Shown here: positions 1 to 7,643 of the stretch, in pieces
How positions within the stretch are numbered: the stretch's first letter is position 1
Layout: the number at the start of each line of letters is the position of its first letter
From: a virus
IMG/VR virus record: IMGVR_UViG_3300044675_004438
Location: 1 to 32,199 of that record
DNA: 32,199 bases
Strand: one strand, 5' to 3'
The notes under the pieces: generated by a model
The model's database searches: none
Seen by the model: only the letters and a program-made list of their open reading frames with translations
Told to the model about the DNA's origin: nothing
Program-made: the position numbers and the translations under genes

Positions 1-127
1 AACAGCAGTTGATAGAATTAACGGACCCATCAGCGAGAAAAATAACTTGCTTTGTGGACCTACAACCAGTGGACATTCACAACCTACGTTTTTGTGATGT
101 TTATTACTTCAATAAAGAGTACTGGAG
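1..127. repeat. Terminal direct repeat marking circular closure (copy 1)
   Basis: Bases 1-127 are identical to 32073-32199. The tail gene that is open at the right end continues in the same reading frame through this repeat, so the contig closes into a circle of 32,072 bp. A length of exactly 127 matches a common maximum assembly k-mer, so I read it as assembler overlap and not as a biological terminal repeat. Confidence 0.95.
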
Positions 128-866
128 ATTGCTAAACATAAGCGACTATGATACATCATCGGATGTTGCTCAAACAACCAAATGTGAGTTCATTAAAATT
201 GTAAGAGCCCAAACAAACGCGTTGATTGACTATGCTGCATTCGGTTACTTAGGAATTAACGGTGGTTCTGGTGGTGGTATTACAGGTGGTATCTTTGGTT
301 CAACAGACCCAGTTACTGGTAACCCATTATTGATGTTAAATAGTGGTACAACCCCAGTTACTGAATTAACACCATCGACATACTTTGATGTGGTTGCTCA
401 ATTAAACACGATCAACGTTGACGTTGCTACCAGAGCTGGTGGTTTAGGTCCATTGACTGAGATGGCACCTAACACAAGATTTGAAGAGGTGGCACAAGAA
501 AGTACTTTAAATTCTAACAGAATATCTCAATTAACTGAGCTGGTTTACAACCCACCAACTGGTGATATTTATTACATCACACGTGACACCGATGTTGAGA
601 GTGAGATTGGTATACCAGAGGGCTATAAAACGGTTTTATTTGACGGTGTAAACAATAGAACAAACATCTATAACATCGCATTACCAACGGTCGTAACTGA
701 CGGTTATAACATTAAATTTGATATATCGAATGACGGTGATTTTGCCATGGTTAACTTTACAACCTCAAACATAATGGGTGAAGAGTTATACGTTGTCAAC
801 TACGAAAATAAATTGGATGCCACATATATTCTTGAAAGGGACATCTGGACAATAAAACGTTTTTAA
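3..866 (+). CDS. C-terminal part of large tail-tip protein (continues from right end)
   Basis: This is the 3' end of the gene that starts at 29123 and crosses the contig junction. Position 9 here equals position 32081, which is in frame with the ATG at 29123, so the complete product is 1271 residues. The apparent start at TTG 9 is only an in-frame leucine. The segment begins inside a conserved-looking stretch (LTDPSARKITCFVDLQ, then FCDVYYFNKEYWRLLNISDY), passes through a Gly/Thr-rich linker (about codons 80-125), and ends in a beta-rich domain after GIPEGYKTVLF. It lies directly upstream of the tape measure gene, where distal tail and tail-tip genes usually sit. The role as a tail-tip or baseplate protein is inferred from position, size and the beta-rich, Asn/Thr-rich composition. 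I see no catalytic motif. Confidence 0.85.
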   Translation, partial: QQLIELTDPSARKITCFVDLQPVDIHNLRFCDVYYFNKEYWRLLNISDYDTSSDVAQTTKCEFIKIVRAQTNALIDYAAFGYLGINGGSGGGITGGIFGSTDPVTGNPLLMLNSGTTPVTELTPSTYFDVVAQLNTINVDVATRAGGLGPLTEMAPNTRFEEVAQESTLNSNRISQLTELVYNPPTGDIYYITRDTDVESEIGIPEGYKTVLFDGVNNRTNIYNIALPTVVTDGYNIKFDISNDGDFAMVNFTTSNIMGEELYVVNYENKLDATYILERDIWTIKRF

Positions 867-874
867 AATTATAC

Positions 875-891
875 TATTTAGATTAAAGTAA
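875..891 (+). promoter_or_regulatory. TATTTA-type motif upstream of tape measure gene
   Basis: TATTTAGATTAAAGTAA starts 21 bases before the ATG of the tape measure gene. It resembles the TATTTATAAGTAA blocks at 5387 and 7619. No host-type TAnnTTTG box is present. A phage-specific late promoter is possible but untested. Confidence 0.25.
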
Positions 892-895
892 GCAC

Positions 896-3800
896 ATGGC
901 TGATATAAAAAAGATTATAGAGATAGAATATAAACTATCGAACGGTGACACAGTCAAAACCACCAACGAGGCTGTTATCGCGCAGTTTGTGGCGATGGGT
1001 GAGGGGTATAAGGTTACAAAGACAGCAGCGGATGAATTAAGCGCAACCAACGAGGCCTTAGCGGAATCAACTGAGAACCTAACACAGGTAACGGAAGAAA
1101 ATACGCAAGCCCAAGAACAAAATGCTGAGGCACAAGAAGCTAACGCTGACAAGGGTAAAAAGTTAGAGAAACAAACCACCGAAACTGGTAAGAGCATGAA
1201 GAGCTTAAAGGCTCAACTTGCTGATGCTAAAGCTGAGATGGCCGCTGCTGCTGAAAACTTTGGTACAGGTAGTGAACAATTCAACCAAGCATCTGCTAGA
1301 GCTGGTGCATTGAAAGACCAGATAGAAAGTTTTAACAGAACCTTGGAAGCTAGTAAGTCGCCATTGGATGCATCTATCGGTGCATTACAAGGTATTGCTG
1401 GTGCTTATGGTATTGCACAAAGTGCATCCGCGTTATTTGGTAAAGAAAATGAGGATGTTCAAAAAGCTCTTTTAAAGGTCCAGGCTGCATTAACTTTGGT
1501 TCAGAGTATTGATGCTCTAGGTGACAGTATTGAATCGTTTAAATCGCTTAAAAACACCATTCTTGACAGTACTATTGTAACTAAAGGCTACGCTGCTGCA
1601 AGTGCAGCTGCTGCTGCGGCACAAAAGTTCTTATCATCACCTATTGAAACAACAAAAAATGGTTTAAAAAGCTTAAGTGATGGCCTTAAAAATGCTGGTT
1701 CAAATCTAAAAGGTTCATTGGGGTCATTAAAAGACTTTGGTGCCAACCTAAAAGGTAACATAACCAGTGGTTTAAAGTCGTTTGGTGATGGAATTAAGAA
1801 CCTTCCCAACGGCCTTAAAAATTTAAAATCTGGTATTGGTTCATCTGAGACAGCATTCAAAGGTCTTAGAGGGGCTATTATCGGTACTGGTATTGGTGCA
1901 TTGGCCATCGGTTTAATTATGCTTGTAACAAACTTTGACAAAGTTAAACAGGTTGTATTGAACTTATTCCCTGGTTTAAAAGGGTTGGCTGATTTTATTG
2001 GTGGTTTAGTACAAGGTATCACCGACTTTTTGGGTATCACATCTGAGGCTGATAGAGCTGCTGAGGAATTGGATAAGAAAAGTAAGTCCAGACAAAAATC
2101 TGGTGAGAGAGAGATCGAGTTGGCCAGAGCCAGAGGTGCGAGTGATGAGGAACTTTACAAACTTGAAAAGAAAAACGCTGATAAAAGGATAAAGGACCTT
2201 GACCAACTTAGAAAGTTAAAGGGTAAATTAAACGAAGAGGAATTAGAAGAGTATACAGACCTTATCCAAAAGAAAAAGGTATTGGATGCCACCGAAACAA
2301 AAAGATTGGCTGATGAAGCTAAGAAACGTGCTGAAGACGCTAAGAAAAAACAAGAAGAAGCTGACAAAGAAGCGGCAGCAAAAGCAAAGGCAGCAGCTGA
2401 TAAAGCCGCGGCTGAAAGAAAGGCGGCTGGTGATGCGTTTAAGAATGTTGTTGCTAAATTAAATGAGGACCTACAAAAGTTAAACAAATCATCTTACGAA
2501 ATCCAACGTATCGATGCTCAAAAAGCATATGACACAGACTTGGCTGTTTTAAAAACGGCCTTAAGTAAGAAAGCTGTATCTCAAAAAGAATACAACGATG
2601 CTGTTGCTAAATTGGATGCAAACAGAGCCGCTAAGACAGCTGAAATCACAAAGAAAGAAGCTGAGGATGCTGCTAAGATATTCGAAACAAACGCTGCGTT
2701 GTTGGCTGATATGCAAGCGGCTGCTGATGATGCCACCGTTGCCAAAAGACAAGAGGTTGCCACAGCTAAACTTAACGCTGCGAAACAAGCTCAATTGGAT
2801 GAGTTGGCCGTAGCTGAGGCAAATGCTTTGGAAGCTTTGACATTGGAGAATGCAACTGAGGAAAAAAAGTTAGCCCTTAAACAACAATACACCAATCTAA
2901 GAACTGGTCTTGACACCGCTTATGCAAATGCTGTTAAGAAATCCAACGCTGATATTCAAAAAGACGATGCTGATAAAGCGAAAGCTGAGTTGGATACTCT
3001 AAAAGCTAAGGAACAAGAAAAGATTAAAGTTACCTTAGATGCTAACGACCAAAAATCTAAGCTTGACACCAAGTATTATGATGACTTGGCTGCGATTTAT
3101 GATGATGACAGCTTATCGTATGAGGAAAAAGAAAAACAGAAGCTGGAGTTAACACAAAAGTACAACGCTGATATTTTAGCTGAACAAAAAAGACGTATTG
3201 TAGAGGAAATAGCTTTGCAACAAGCAGCCGCTCAACAAGACCCAAAAAGGTTAGAGGAATTGAAGGTTGCGTTGGCTAAGATAAACTCTGACATCACCAA
3301 GAACGAAGCTGAGGAACAAGAAAAAAGAAGACAGGAAAAATTAAAGGCGGCTGAGAACTTTGTAAACGATGTACAACAATACGTTGATGTGTTGGCTGGT
3401 TTGGGTGATGCCATATCAGAATTATACCAAACTCAGATTGATGAGATAGATAGGTTGACAGAGAAATCCTTGGAAGCCTCAAATGCGCAAAAAGATGCTG
3501 AGTTGGCAAACAAAGAATTAACCTCTGATGAAAAGAACGCGATTGAAGAAAGATACCAACGTGAACAGTTGGCAATCCAAGCAAAAGCTGAAGCTGATAA
3601 AAAAGCTTTACAAAAAAAGCAAGCTGATATACAATTTGCCATACAAGTTGCTAATATTATAACAGCAACCGCTTTGGCCGTTATCCAAGCATTGGCTCAA
3701 TTGGGTCCAGTTGCTGGTGCTATTGCTGGTGTGGTTATTGGTGCGACTGGTGTGGCTCAGATAGCTGTTGCTAATAAACAAAGACAAGCGGTGCAAGCAT

Positions 3801-4144
3801 TAGCAAAAGGTGGTTTGGTTACAGGTCCTGGTGGACCAACTGATGATAGCATCCCAGCTAGATTGAGTAACGGTGAGGCGGTGATCAACGCAGCCGCGGT
3901 TAGAAGGTTCGCACCTTTGTTATCAGCGATAAATCAAAGCACAGGTGGTGTGCCTATCGATGCACCTAAATTTGCTTTGGGTGGTACTGCAACTGATTCG
4001 GTGTTGTTGGGTATCAACGATAGATTAAACTCAATCGCTGCGACACAAGCTGAATCAGCACCGACCAGAGCATACATCCTCGACACCGATGTAAGTTCAG
4101 CAGCGGTTAAAAATAGTAGAATTAGAAGAACATCAACATATTAA
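896..4144 (+). CDS. Tail tape measure protein
   Basis: This 1082-residue product has tape measure architecture. An N-terminal coiled coil rich in Glu/Gln/Ala (about residues 45-150) is followed by a Gly/Leu/Lys-rich region. A hydrophobic stretch follows (about 323-380, with GTGIGALAIGLIMLV and FIGGLVQGITDFLG). A very long Lys/Glu/Ala helical rod spans about 385-900, and a second hydrophobic block about 918-960 contains GAIAGVVIGATGVAQIAV. The C-terminus carries a pattern common in tape measure proteins: KGGLVTGPGGPTDDSIPARL, then SNGEAVIN (about 966-995). It sets tail length and is probably threaded into the cell envelope during infection. At the usual 1.5 angstrom per residue, the tail would be roughly 160 nm (inference). 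It lies 29 bp after the tail-tip gene and 2 bp before the protease gene. No lytic domain such as a peptidase or lysozyme motif is visible. Confidence 0.95.
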   Translation: MADIKKIIEIEYKLSNGDTVKTTNEAVIAQFVAMGEGYKVTKTAADELSATNEALAESTENLTQVTEENTQAQEQNAEAQEANADKGKKLEKQTTETGKSMKSLKAQLADAKAEMAAAAENFGTGSEQFNQASARAGALKDQIESFNRTLEASKSPLDASIGALQGIAGAYGIAQSASALFGKENEDVQKALLKVQAALTLVQSIDALGDSIESFKSLKNTILDSTIVTKGYAAASAAAAAAQKFLSSPIETTKNGLKSLSDGLKNAGSNLKGSLGSLKDFGANLKGNITSGLKSFGDGIKNLPNGLKNLKSGIGSSETAFKGLRGAIIGTGIGALAIGLIMLVTNFDKVKQVVLNLFPGLKGLADFIGGLVQGITDFLGITSEADRAAEELDKKSKSRQKSGEREIELARARGASDEELYKLEKKNADKRIKDLDQLRKLKGKLNEEELEEYTDLIQKKKVLDATETKRLADEAKKRAEDAKKKQEEADKEAAAKAKAAADKAAAERKAAGDAFKNVVAKLNEDLQKLNKSSYEIQRIDAQKAYDTDLAVLKTALSKKAVSQKEYNDAVAKLDANRAAKTAEITKKEAEDAAKIFETNAALLADMQAAADDATVAKRQEVATAKLNAAKQAQLDELAVAEANALEALTLENATEEKKLALKQQYTNLRTGLDTAYANAVKKSNADIQKDDADKAKAELDTLKAKEQEKIKVTLDANDQKSKLDTKYYDDLAAIYDDDSLSYEEKEKQKLELTQKYNADILAEQKRRIVEEIALQQAAAQQDPKRLEELKVALAKINSDITKNEAEEQEKRRQEKLKAAENFVNDVQQYVDVLAGLGDAISELYQTQIDEIDRLTEKSLEASNAQKDAELANKELTSDEKNAIEERYQREQLAIQAKAEADKKALQKKQADIQFAIQVANIITATALAVIQALAQLGPVAGAIAGVVIGATGVAQIAVANKQRQAVQALAKGGLVTGPGGPTDDSIPARLSNGEAVINAAAVRRFAPLLSAINQSTGGVPIDAPKFALGGTATDSVLLGINDRLNSIAATQAESAPTRAYILDTDVSSAAVKNSRIRRTSTY

Positions 4145-4146
4145 CA

Positions 4147-5208
4147 ATGAAATACGAAAAAACAATATACGATATTAGTATCGATGAGCACTTTAAATTA
4201 GGAGTTGAGGAAGTGGCCCTGGTAGAATCACCAGCCATAGAAATTGACTGGGTTGCATTGGCTGAACAAACAGAAATCAAACTTGCACAAGATGATGATA
4301 AGCAATTATTGGTTGGGCCAGCTTTGATACCTGACAAACTTATTTACAGAATAAATGCTAAGACCAAACAGGAATATTACATTAGATTCAGCGCTGAAAC
4401 CATCGAAAAAATCGTTAACAGATATTTTAAGAAAGGCAATCAGCTTCGCTTCAATTATGAGCATAACAATGACCTAGGTATTGATGCTGTTGTTAACGAA
4501 TCGTGGATTATCAAAAACACCGATGTTGACCAGAGCGCATTGTATGGTTTTAAATTACCAGTTGGTACATGGATGTTATCCGTTCATATTGAGAACAAAG
4601 AATTCTGGCAATCTTATGTGAAAAAAGGGTTGGTAAAAGGGTTCTCAATCGAGGGTGAATTTGCTCAGCAAGCTATTGAGATGGCAGCACAGGAATTGGT
4701 TGACCCAAAAGCTGGTGAAACTGAGGATGAATTTATTGGTAGATGTATTGCAAACAACATCAACGAGGGAATGCCAGAGGACCAGGCAGCTGCTGTTTGT
4801 TATTCAAAGTGGGAACAACACCTGGACACACAGTTATCAGAGTTTGAATTAACAGAAGAAGAGGCTGAAATCCTCATCAAAGAGGTATTATTGGCTGAAA
4901 GCTATAGAGATTATCCAGTATCGGCCACAAACGCTGCTAAAAGAGCTTTAAAATACAAAGAAGAGAACCCAAATAATAGCTGTGGCACCAGGGTGGGCTG
5001 GGCACGTGCAAACCAACTGGCTAACCGTGAACCCATTTCAGAGGAAACAATCGCCAGAATGGCTTCTTTTGCGCGTCATTTACAATGGGAAGATATCCCC
5101 TATGAAGAAGGATGTGGTGGATTGATGGTAGATGCTTGGGGTGGAAGAACAGGTATCGAGTGGGCCCAAAGAAAATTAGAACAAATAAGACGTAAAACAA
5201 ATAATTAA
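4147..5208 (+). CDS. Capsid maturation (prohead) protease, XkdF-like, with C-terminal extension
   Basis: The 353-residue product starts with the segment VEEVALVESPAIEIDWVAL, typical of phage XkdF-type putative serine proteases. Candidate catalytic residues are His106 (in NYEH) and Ser167 (in KGFSIEGEF), the spacing expected of the prohead protease fold, which cleaves scaffold and capsid proteins inside the procapsid. Two further modules follow. One is a short Cys-containing segment (about 190-226, EDEFIGRCIANN through AVCYSKWE). The other is a C-terminal domain (about 255-350) with YPVSATNAAKRALKYKEE, GTRVGWARANQLANRE and DAWGGRTGIEWAQRK, which I recognise from other phage head-gene products, where it is fused to proteases or lies beside them. 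Its role is not established. The gene sits upstream of the scaffold and capsid genes, which fits the assignment. Confidence 0.88.
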   Translation: MKYEKTIYDISIDEHFKLGVEEVALVESPAIEIDWVALAEQTEIKLAQDDDKQLLVGPALIPDKLIYRINAKTKQEYYIRFSAETIEKIVNRYFKKGNQLRFNYEHNNDLGIDAVVNESWIIKNTDVDQSALYGFKLPVGTWMLSVHIENKEFWQSYVKKGLVKGFSIEGEFAQQAIEMAAQELVDPKAGETEDEFIGRCIANNINEGMPEDQAAAVCYSKWEQHLDTQLSEFELTEEEAEILIKEVLLAESYRDYPVSATNAAKRALKYKEENPNNSCGTRVGWARANQLANREPISEETIARMASFARHLQWEDIPYEEGCGGLMVDAWGGRTGIEWAQRKLEQIRRKTNN

Positions 5209-5210
5209 TC

Positions 5211-5354
5211 ATGGCGAAAGCAAAACAAACAAAAGAAATTAAAAGGTGGGTGGCTAAACCAGCCAAGAAAAGACCAGGAAGACATGCTAAGACTAAAACC
5301 TCTAAACTTAAGAGTAGTAAAAACTACAAGAAACTCAATAGGGGCCAGGGTTAA
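5211..5354 (+). CDS. Small very basic protein between protease and scaffold
   Basis: ATG 5211 opens 2 bp after the protease stop and gives 47 residues ending at TAA 5352-5354. The product is dominated by Lys, Arg, Ser and Gly (starts MAKAKQTKEIKRWVAKPAKK and contains RPGRHAKTKTSKLK), with almost no acidic residues after the first dozen. I do not recognise a family. Small Lys-rich proteins next to head genes often bind nucleic acid or decorate the capsid interior, but that is inference. A competing reading in another frame (from 5284) runs through this gene but is only an upstream extension of the scaffold frame. Good spacing and a clean start favour this small gene. Confidence 0.65.
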   Translation: MAKAKQTKEIKRWVAKPAKKRPGRHAKTKTSKLKSSKNYKKLNRGQG

Positions 5355-5385
5355 GCGATTTTTTCGGAACACAATCACCAATAAT

Positions 5386-5400
5386 CTATTTATAAGTAAA
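5386..5400 (+). promoter_or_regulatory. Candidate phage-specific promoter (TATTTATAAGTAA) before scaffold/capsid genes
   Basis: CTATTTATAAGTAAA lies in the 58-bp gap before the scaffold gene, with TATTTA starting 26 bases before its ATG. Nearly the same block, TATTTATAAGTAA, lies 25 bases before the fibre gene at 7644. No TAnnTTTG host box is present. I infer a late promoter. Mapping transcript 5' ends would test it. Confidence 0.4.
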
Positions 5401-5412
5401 TTAATAATTAAT

Positions 5413-6003
5413 ATGAACGAAAAATTAAACAAAATCGCAAAAATTTTAGGTTTGACATTGAGTTCAGATAATAATCAAGAAGAACAAAAACTTTCTATGG
5501 AAGGAATTTTAGCTGACGGCACAAAAGTTTATAGCGAAGCTGAAGATTTCGTAGTTGGTGCTGCTTTGATGGTAGTTGCTGAAGACGGTTCAATGTCTCC
5601 AGCTCCAGAAGGTGAACACACTTTAGACAATGGTAAAGTTTTGGTTGTTGACGCACAAGGTGTTATCACCGAAGTAAAAGAAGCTGAAGAACCAGCTGGT
5701 GACGAACCAGGTGCTGGTGAAGAAGAGTTGTCTGATGATGAAGAAGAGGTTAAAGCCGCTTTGACACCTGAAGAACAAACAGCTATCGTTGCTGAGTTGA
5801 TGCAGATTCTTGAGCCAAGATTGGCAGCTTTAGAGGAAACTCTTTTGAAATCTGTTGAGAAATTATCTGAAACTAATAACAACTTAAATGAGAAGGTTGA
5901 GAAGCTTTCTAAATCACCAGCTGCTGAAGCGGTGAAGCCACAATTAAGAGCGCCAAAAGAGCAAGAAAATGCTTTGAAAGGCTTATTAAAGAATAAAAAA
6001 TAA
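5413..6003 (+). CDS. Head scaffolding protein
   Basis: The frame is open from 5284, but I place the start at ATG 5413 (196 residues, MNEKLNKIAKILGLTL). The upstream part overlaps the basic 47-residue gene and contains the promoter-like motif. The protein has a folded N-terminal part (about 1-90, with GILADGTKVYSEAEDF and ALMVVAEDGSMSPAPEGE), a very acidic middle (about 95-122, runs of Glu/Asp), and a C-terminal coiled coil (about 123-165, LMQILEPRLAALEETLLKSV). A basic tail follows (PKEQENALKGLLKNKK). Acidic and coiled-coil content with a basic C-terminus, immediately upstream of the major capsid gene and downstream of the protease, is the classic scaffold arrangement. The basic tail would contact the capsid protein. 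It is probably degraded by the protease at 4147-5208. Confidence 0.85.
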   Translation: MNEKLNKIAKILGLTLSSDNNQEEQKLSMEGILADGTKVYSEAEDFVVGAALMVVAEDGSMSPAPEGEHTLDNGKVLVVDAQGVITEVKEAEEPAGDEPGAGEEELSDDEEEVKAALTPEEQTAIVAELMQILEPRLAALEETLLKSVEKLSETNNNLNEKVEKLSKSPAAEAVKPQLRAPKEQENALKGLLKNKK

Positions 6004-6037
6004 TAATTAAATAAACTAAAACAAAAATTACAAAAAA

Positions 6038-6931
6038 ATGAGTTACATTGTTACAGGGATGACCGATTACGTTAAAGCAGAAGGCTTCCCATTAATCGTA
6101 AAAGCTGTTACTGAAGGTAGAACAGCATCATTGGTAAACGTTATCTCAGGATTGAAGGGCGAAGCTGCCGTTCCGTTCTTGACTAACGCTATCACTCTTA
6201 AAGCTGGTGGAAGCTGTGGTGCTTTCTCTGGAGCAGGTTCAACCTCAACCTTTTCTGAGGTATCAGTAGGCGTTAAGCCAGTATTGTTCGAAGAGCAAGT
6301 TTGTGTACCAGCATTGGATGGCAAAGTGTTGATCTACGAAACTACAGGTTCTGACAGCATGCCTTACGCACAAGTTTTCTTGGATGAGAAAGTAAAAAAC
6401 ATCTCTAAAGGTCTTGATTCATTAGTATGGTTGGGTAACACAGGTTCTGGTGACGCGTTCAACGGTTTCACTGTTCAAGGTTCGGCTTTGATGTCAACTA
6501 TCACTGGTTACACTGGTACTACTACCACTTATGATAACATCGACTTGTTGATCGATACAGCCGTTGCCGCTGATTCAACATTCGAATCATCTGATTCAGT
6601 TGCTGTATTCTTGAACTACGCTAAGTTCAGACAGCTACAAAAAGAGTTGGTTGCGAAAAATTATTTCCATTATAACCCTGCTCAGTTGGGTGACAACATG
6701 GAACTCGTATTCCCAGGTACAAAAATCAAGATTATCGCGACAGAAGGCTTAGCTGGTCACAACTTTGCTTACTTGGCTGATACTCAACACTTACACGTTG
6801 GTACTAACTTGATGAGCGAAGCTGAAGGTATTGTTTCTTACTACGATATGCCTACTAACTCAATCTTGTTAAGAGCTCAGTTCTTCATGGGTACAGGTGT
6901 GAGCAAGGAATTCTACAAAAGAGCGATTTAA
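6038..6931 (+). CDS. Major capsid protein (HK97-type fold expected)
   Basis: The 297-residue product follows the protease and scaffold genes and has the composition of an HK97-type coat protein. An N-terminal helical arm comes first (MSYIVTGMTDYVKAEGFPL). A Gly/Ser/Thr-rich E-loop-like region follows (about 60-85, GSCGAFSGAGSTSTFSEV), then a spine-helix-like segment (about 105-135, DSMPYAQVFLDEKVKNISKG) and a P-domain-like C-terminal half (VFPGTKIKIIATEGL through LLRAQFFMGTGVSKEFYKR). It would form the icosahedral shell. The start is preceded by an A-rich leader (TTACAAAAAA), the normal strong translation signal in Bacteroidetes, which fits high expression. No cleavage site can be assigned from sequence alone. 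Assignment rests on position and overall pattern; I cannot run a profile search. Confidence 0.88.
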   Translation: MSYIVTGMTDYVKAEGFPLIVKAVTEGRTASLVNVISGLKGEAAVPFLTNAITLKAGGSCGAFSGAGSTSTFSEVSVGVKPVLFEEQVCVPALDGKVLIYETTGSDSMPYAQVFLDEKVKNISKGLDSLVWLGNTGSGDAFNGFTVQGSALMSTITGYTGTTTTYDNIDLLIDTAVAADSTFESSDSVAVFLNYAKFRQLQKELVAKNYFHYNPAQLGDNMELVFPGTKIKIIATEGLAGHNFAYLADTQHLHVGTNLMSEAEGIVSYYDMPTNSILLRAQFFMGTGVSKEFYKRAI

Positions 6932-6986
6932 TACAACCTTTTAGGTTATAAAAATAAAATTAATATTTAAAACAAAAATATAAAAA

Positions 6987-7541
6987 ATGCCATATAGTTC
7001 ATCAATCACAGGATGTACATTGTCAGGGGGCTTGGAGCTTATCGGATGTACTAAAAACAACGTTGGTGGTGTTGACAAAATCTACATCGCAACGTATAAA
7101 GATACTGAAGGTGAGGTTCTTTATTCTTCATCTACAGGCGAAATCACTGATTTGGGTACTGGTTATACATGGAACATTTTTGACGTTGTTAAAGAGACAT
7201 CTTCTTGGGGTGAAACTGTAACTGCTAACGTTCAAAACGGTACTATGTCTTACGTTCCTACCGTATCATTAGTGATGAATAAATTAGACACTGATAAGAG
7301 AAACCTTATCCACCTTTTAAGTGTGTCTTTAGTTGTTGCTATCGTTAAAGATAACAACGGTAAATACGTAATGTTAGGTAGAGAAAAAGGTCTTGACGTA
7401 ACAGGTCTTGAAATGGGTTCTGGTGTTGCTAACGCTGACAGAAACGGTGCTACAATCACCTTCACTGGCGCCGAGCCTAAGCCATCTGCGTTCTTAAGCG
7501 ATGCTGCAATCACAGATTTAGGTGTCTTAGACAGCTACTAA
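6987..7541 (+). CDS. Major tail tube protein
   Basis: The 184-residue product is beta-rich and Thr/Gly/Val-rich, the usual look of a siphovirus tail tube subunit. The N-terminus (MPYSSSITGCTLSGGLELIGC) is followed by GGVDKIYIATYKDT. A strand-rich core contains TVTANVQNGTMSYVPTVSL. The C-terminal part has GREKGLDVTGLEMGSGVANA and GATITFTGAEPKPSAFL, reminiscent of tube proteins that finish with a loop bearing Gly/Ala-rich turns. It lies just downstream of the major capsid gene, after an A-rich leader, and directly before a strong terminator, so capsid and tube proteins are likely made from the same abundant transcript. The tail tube is the reasonable call; a head decoration protein is the main alternative. 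The gene is far from the tail chaperone at 25499, which is unusual. Confidence 0.8.
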   Translation: MPYSSSITGCTLSGGLELIGCTKNNVGGVDKIYIATYKDTEGEVLYSSSTGEITDLGTGYTWNIFDVVKETSSWGETVTANVQNGTMSYVPTVSLVMNKLDTDKRNLIHLLSVSLVVAIVKDNNGKYVMLGREKGLDVTGLEMGSGVANADRNGATITFTGAEPKPSAFLSDAAITDLGVLDSY

Positions 7542-7566
7542 TCAAATCAAAACAATATATGTTTAT

Positions 7567-7591
7567 AAGGGGGCTTCGGTCCCCTTTTTTT
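7567..7591 (+). terminator. Intrinsic terminator with C(UUCG)G tetraloop after tail tube gene
   Basis: An 8-bp stem (7567-7574 with 7579-7586, one G-U pair) closes on the stable C(UUCG)G tetraloop at 7575-7578 and runs straight into a T tract to about 7591. It ends the capsid/tail-tube transcript. Confidence 0.93.
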
Positions 7592-7618
7592 ATGTTTAAA
7601 ACACTTTCAATATTATTA

Positions 7619-7631
7619 TATTTATAAGTAA
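7619..7631 (+). promoter_or_regulatory. Candidate phage-specific promoter before fibre operon
   Basis: TATTTATAAGTAA lies between the terminator at 7567 and the fibre start at 7644. It matches the block at 5387 base for base over 13 positions. Because a terminator precedes it, the fibre genes need a promoter here, and this is the best candidate. Confidence 0.45.
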
Positions 7632-7643
7632 TAAATAATTGGA

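Noticed and set aside
1-127. Biological direct terminal repeats
   Set aside because: The length equals a common assembler k-mer and one gene reads through the joint in frame, so circular closure is the simpler explanation.
1588-2040. Open frame of 150 codons on the - strand inside the tape measure gene
   Set aside because: It is an antisense shadow of the Gly/Leu/Lys-rich coding region. Like other - strand frames (for example 5529-5882, 8453-8815, 22518-22847), it has no leader and shadow-like composition.
5387-5394. T4-type late promoter TATAAATA on the - strand (reverse complement of TATTTATA)
   Set aside because: No gene lies on the - strand to be transcribed, so the orientation is wrong. 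The motif is considered only in + orientation.
5284-5412. Longer N-terminus for the scaffold protein (start at 5284)
   Set aside because: The added 43 residues are Arg/Leu-rich, overlap the basic 47-residue gene in another frame and cover the promoter-like motif.
6933-6950. Terminator after the major capsid gene (AACC TTTTA GGTT)
   Set aside because: The stem is only 4 bp with no clean T tract (TTATAAAAAT follows). Too weak to call.
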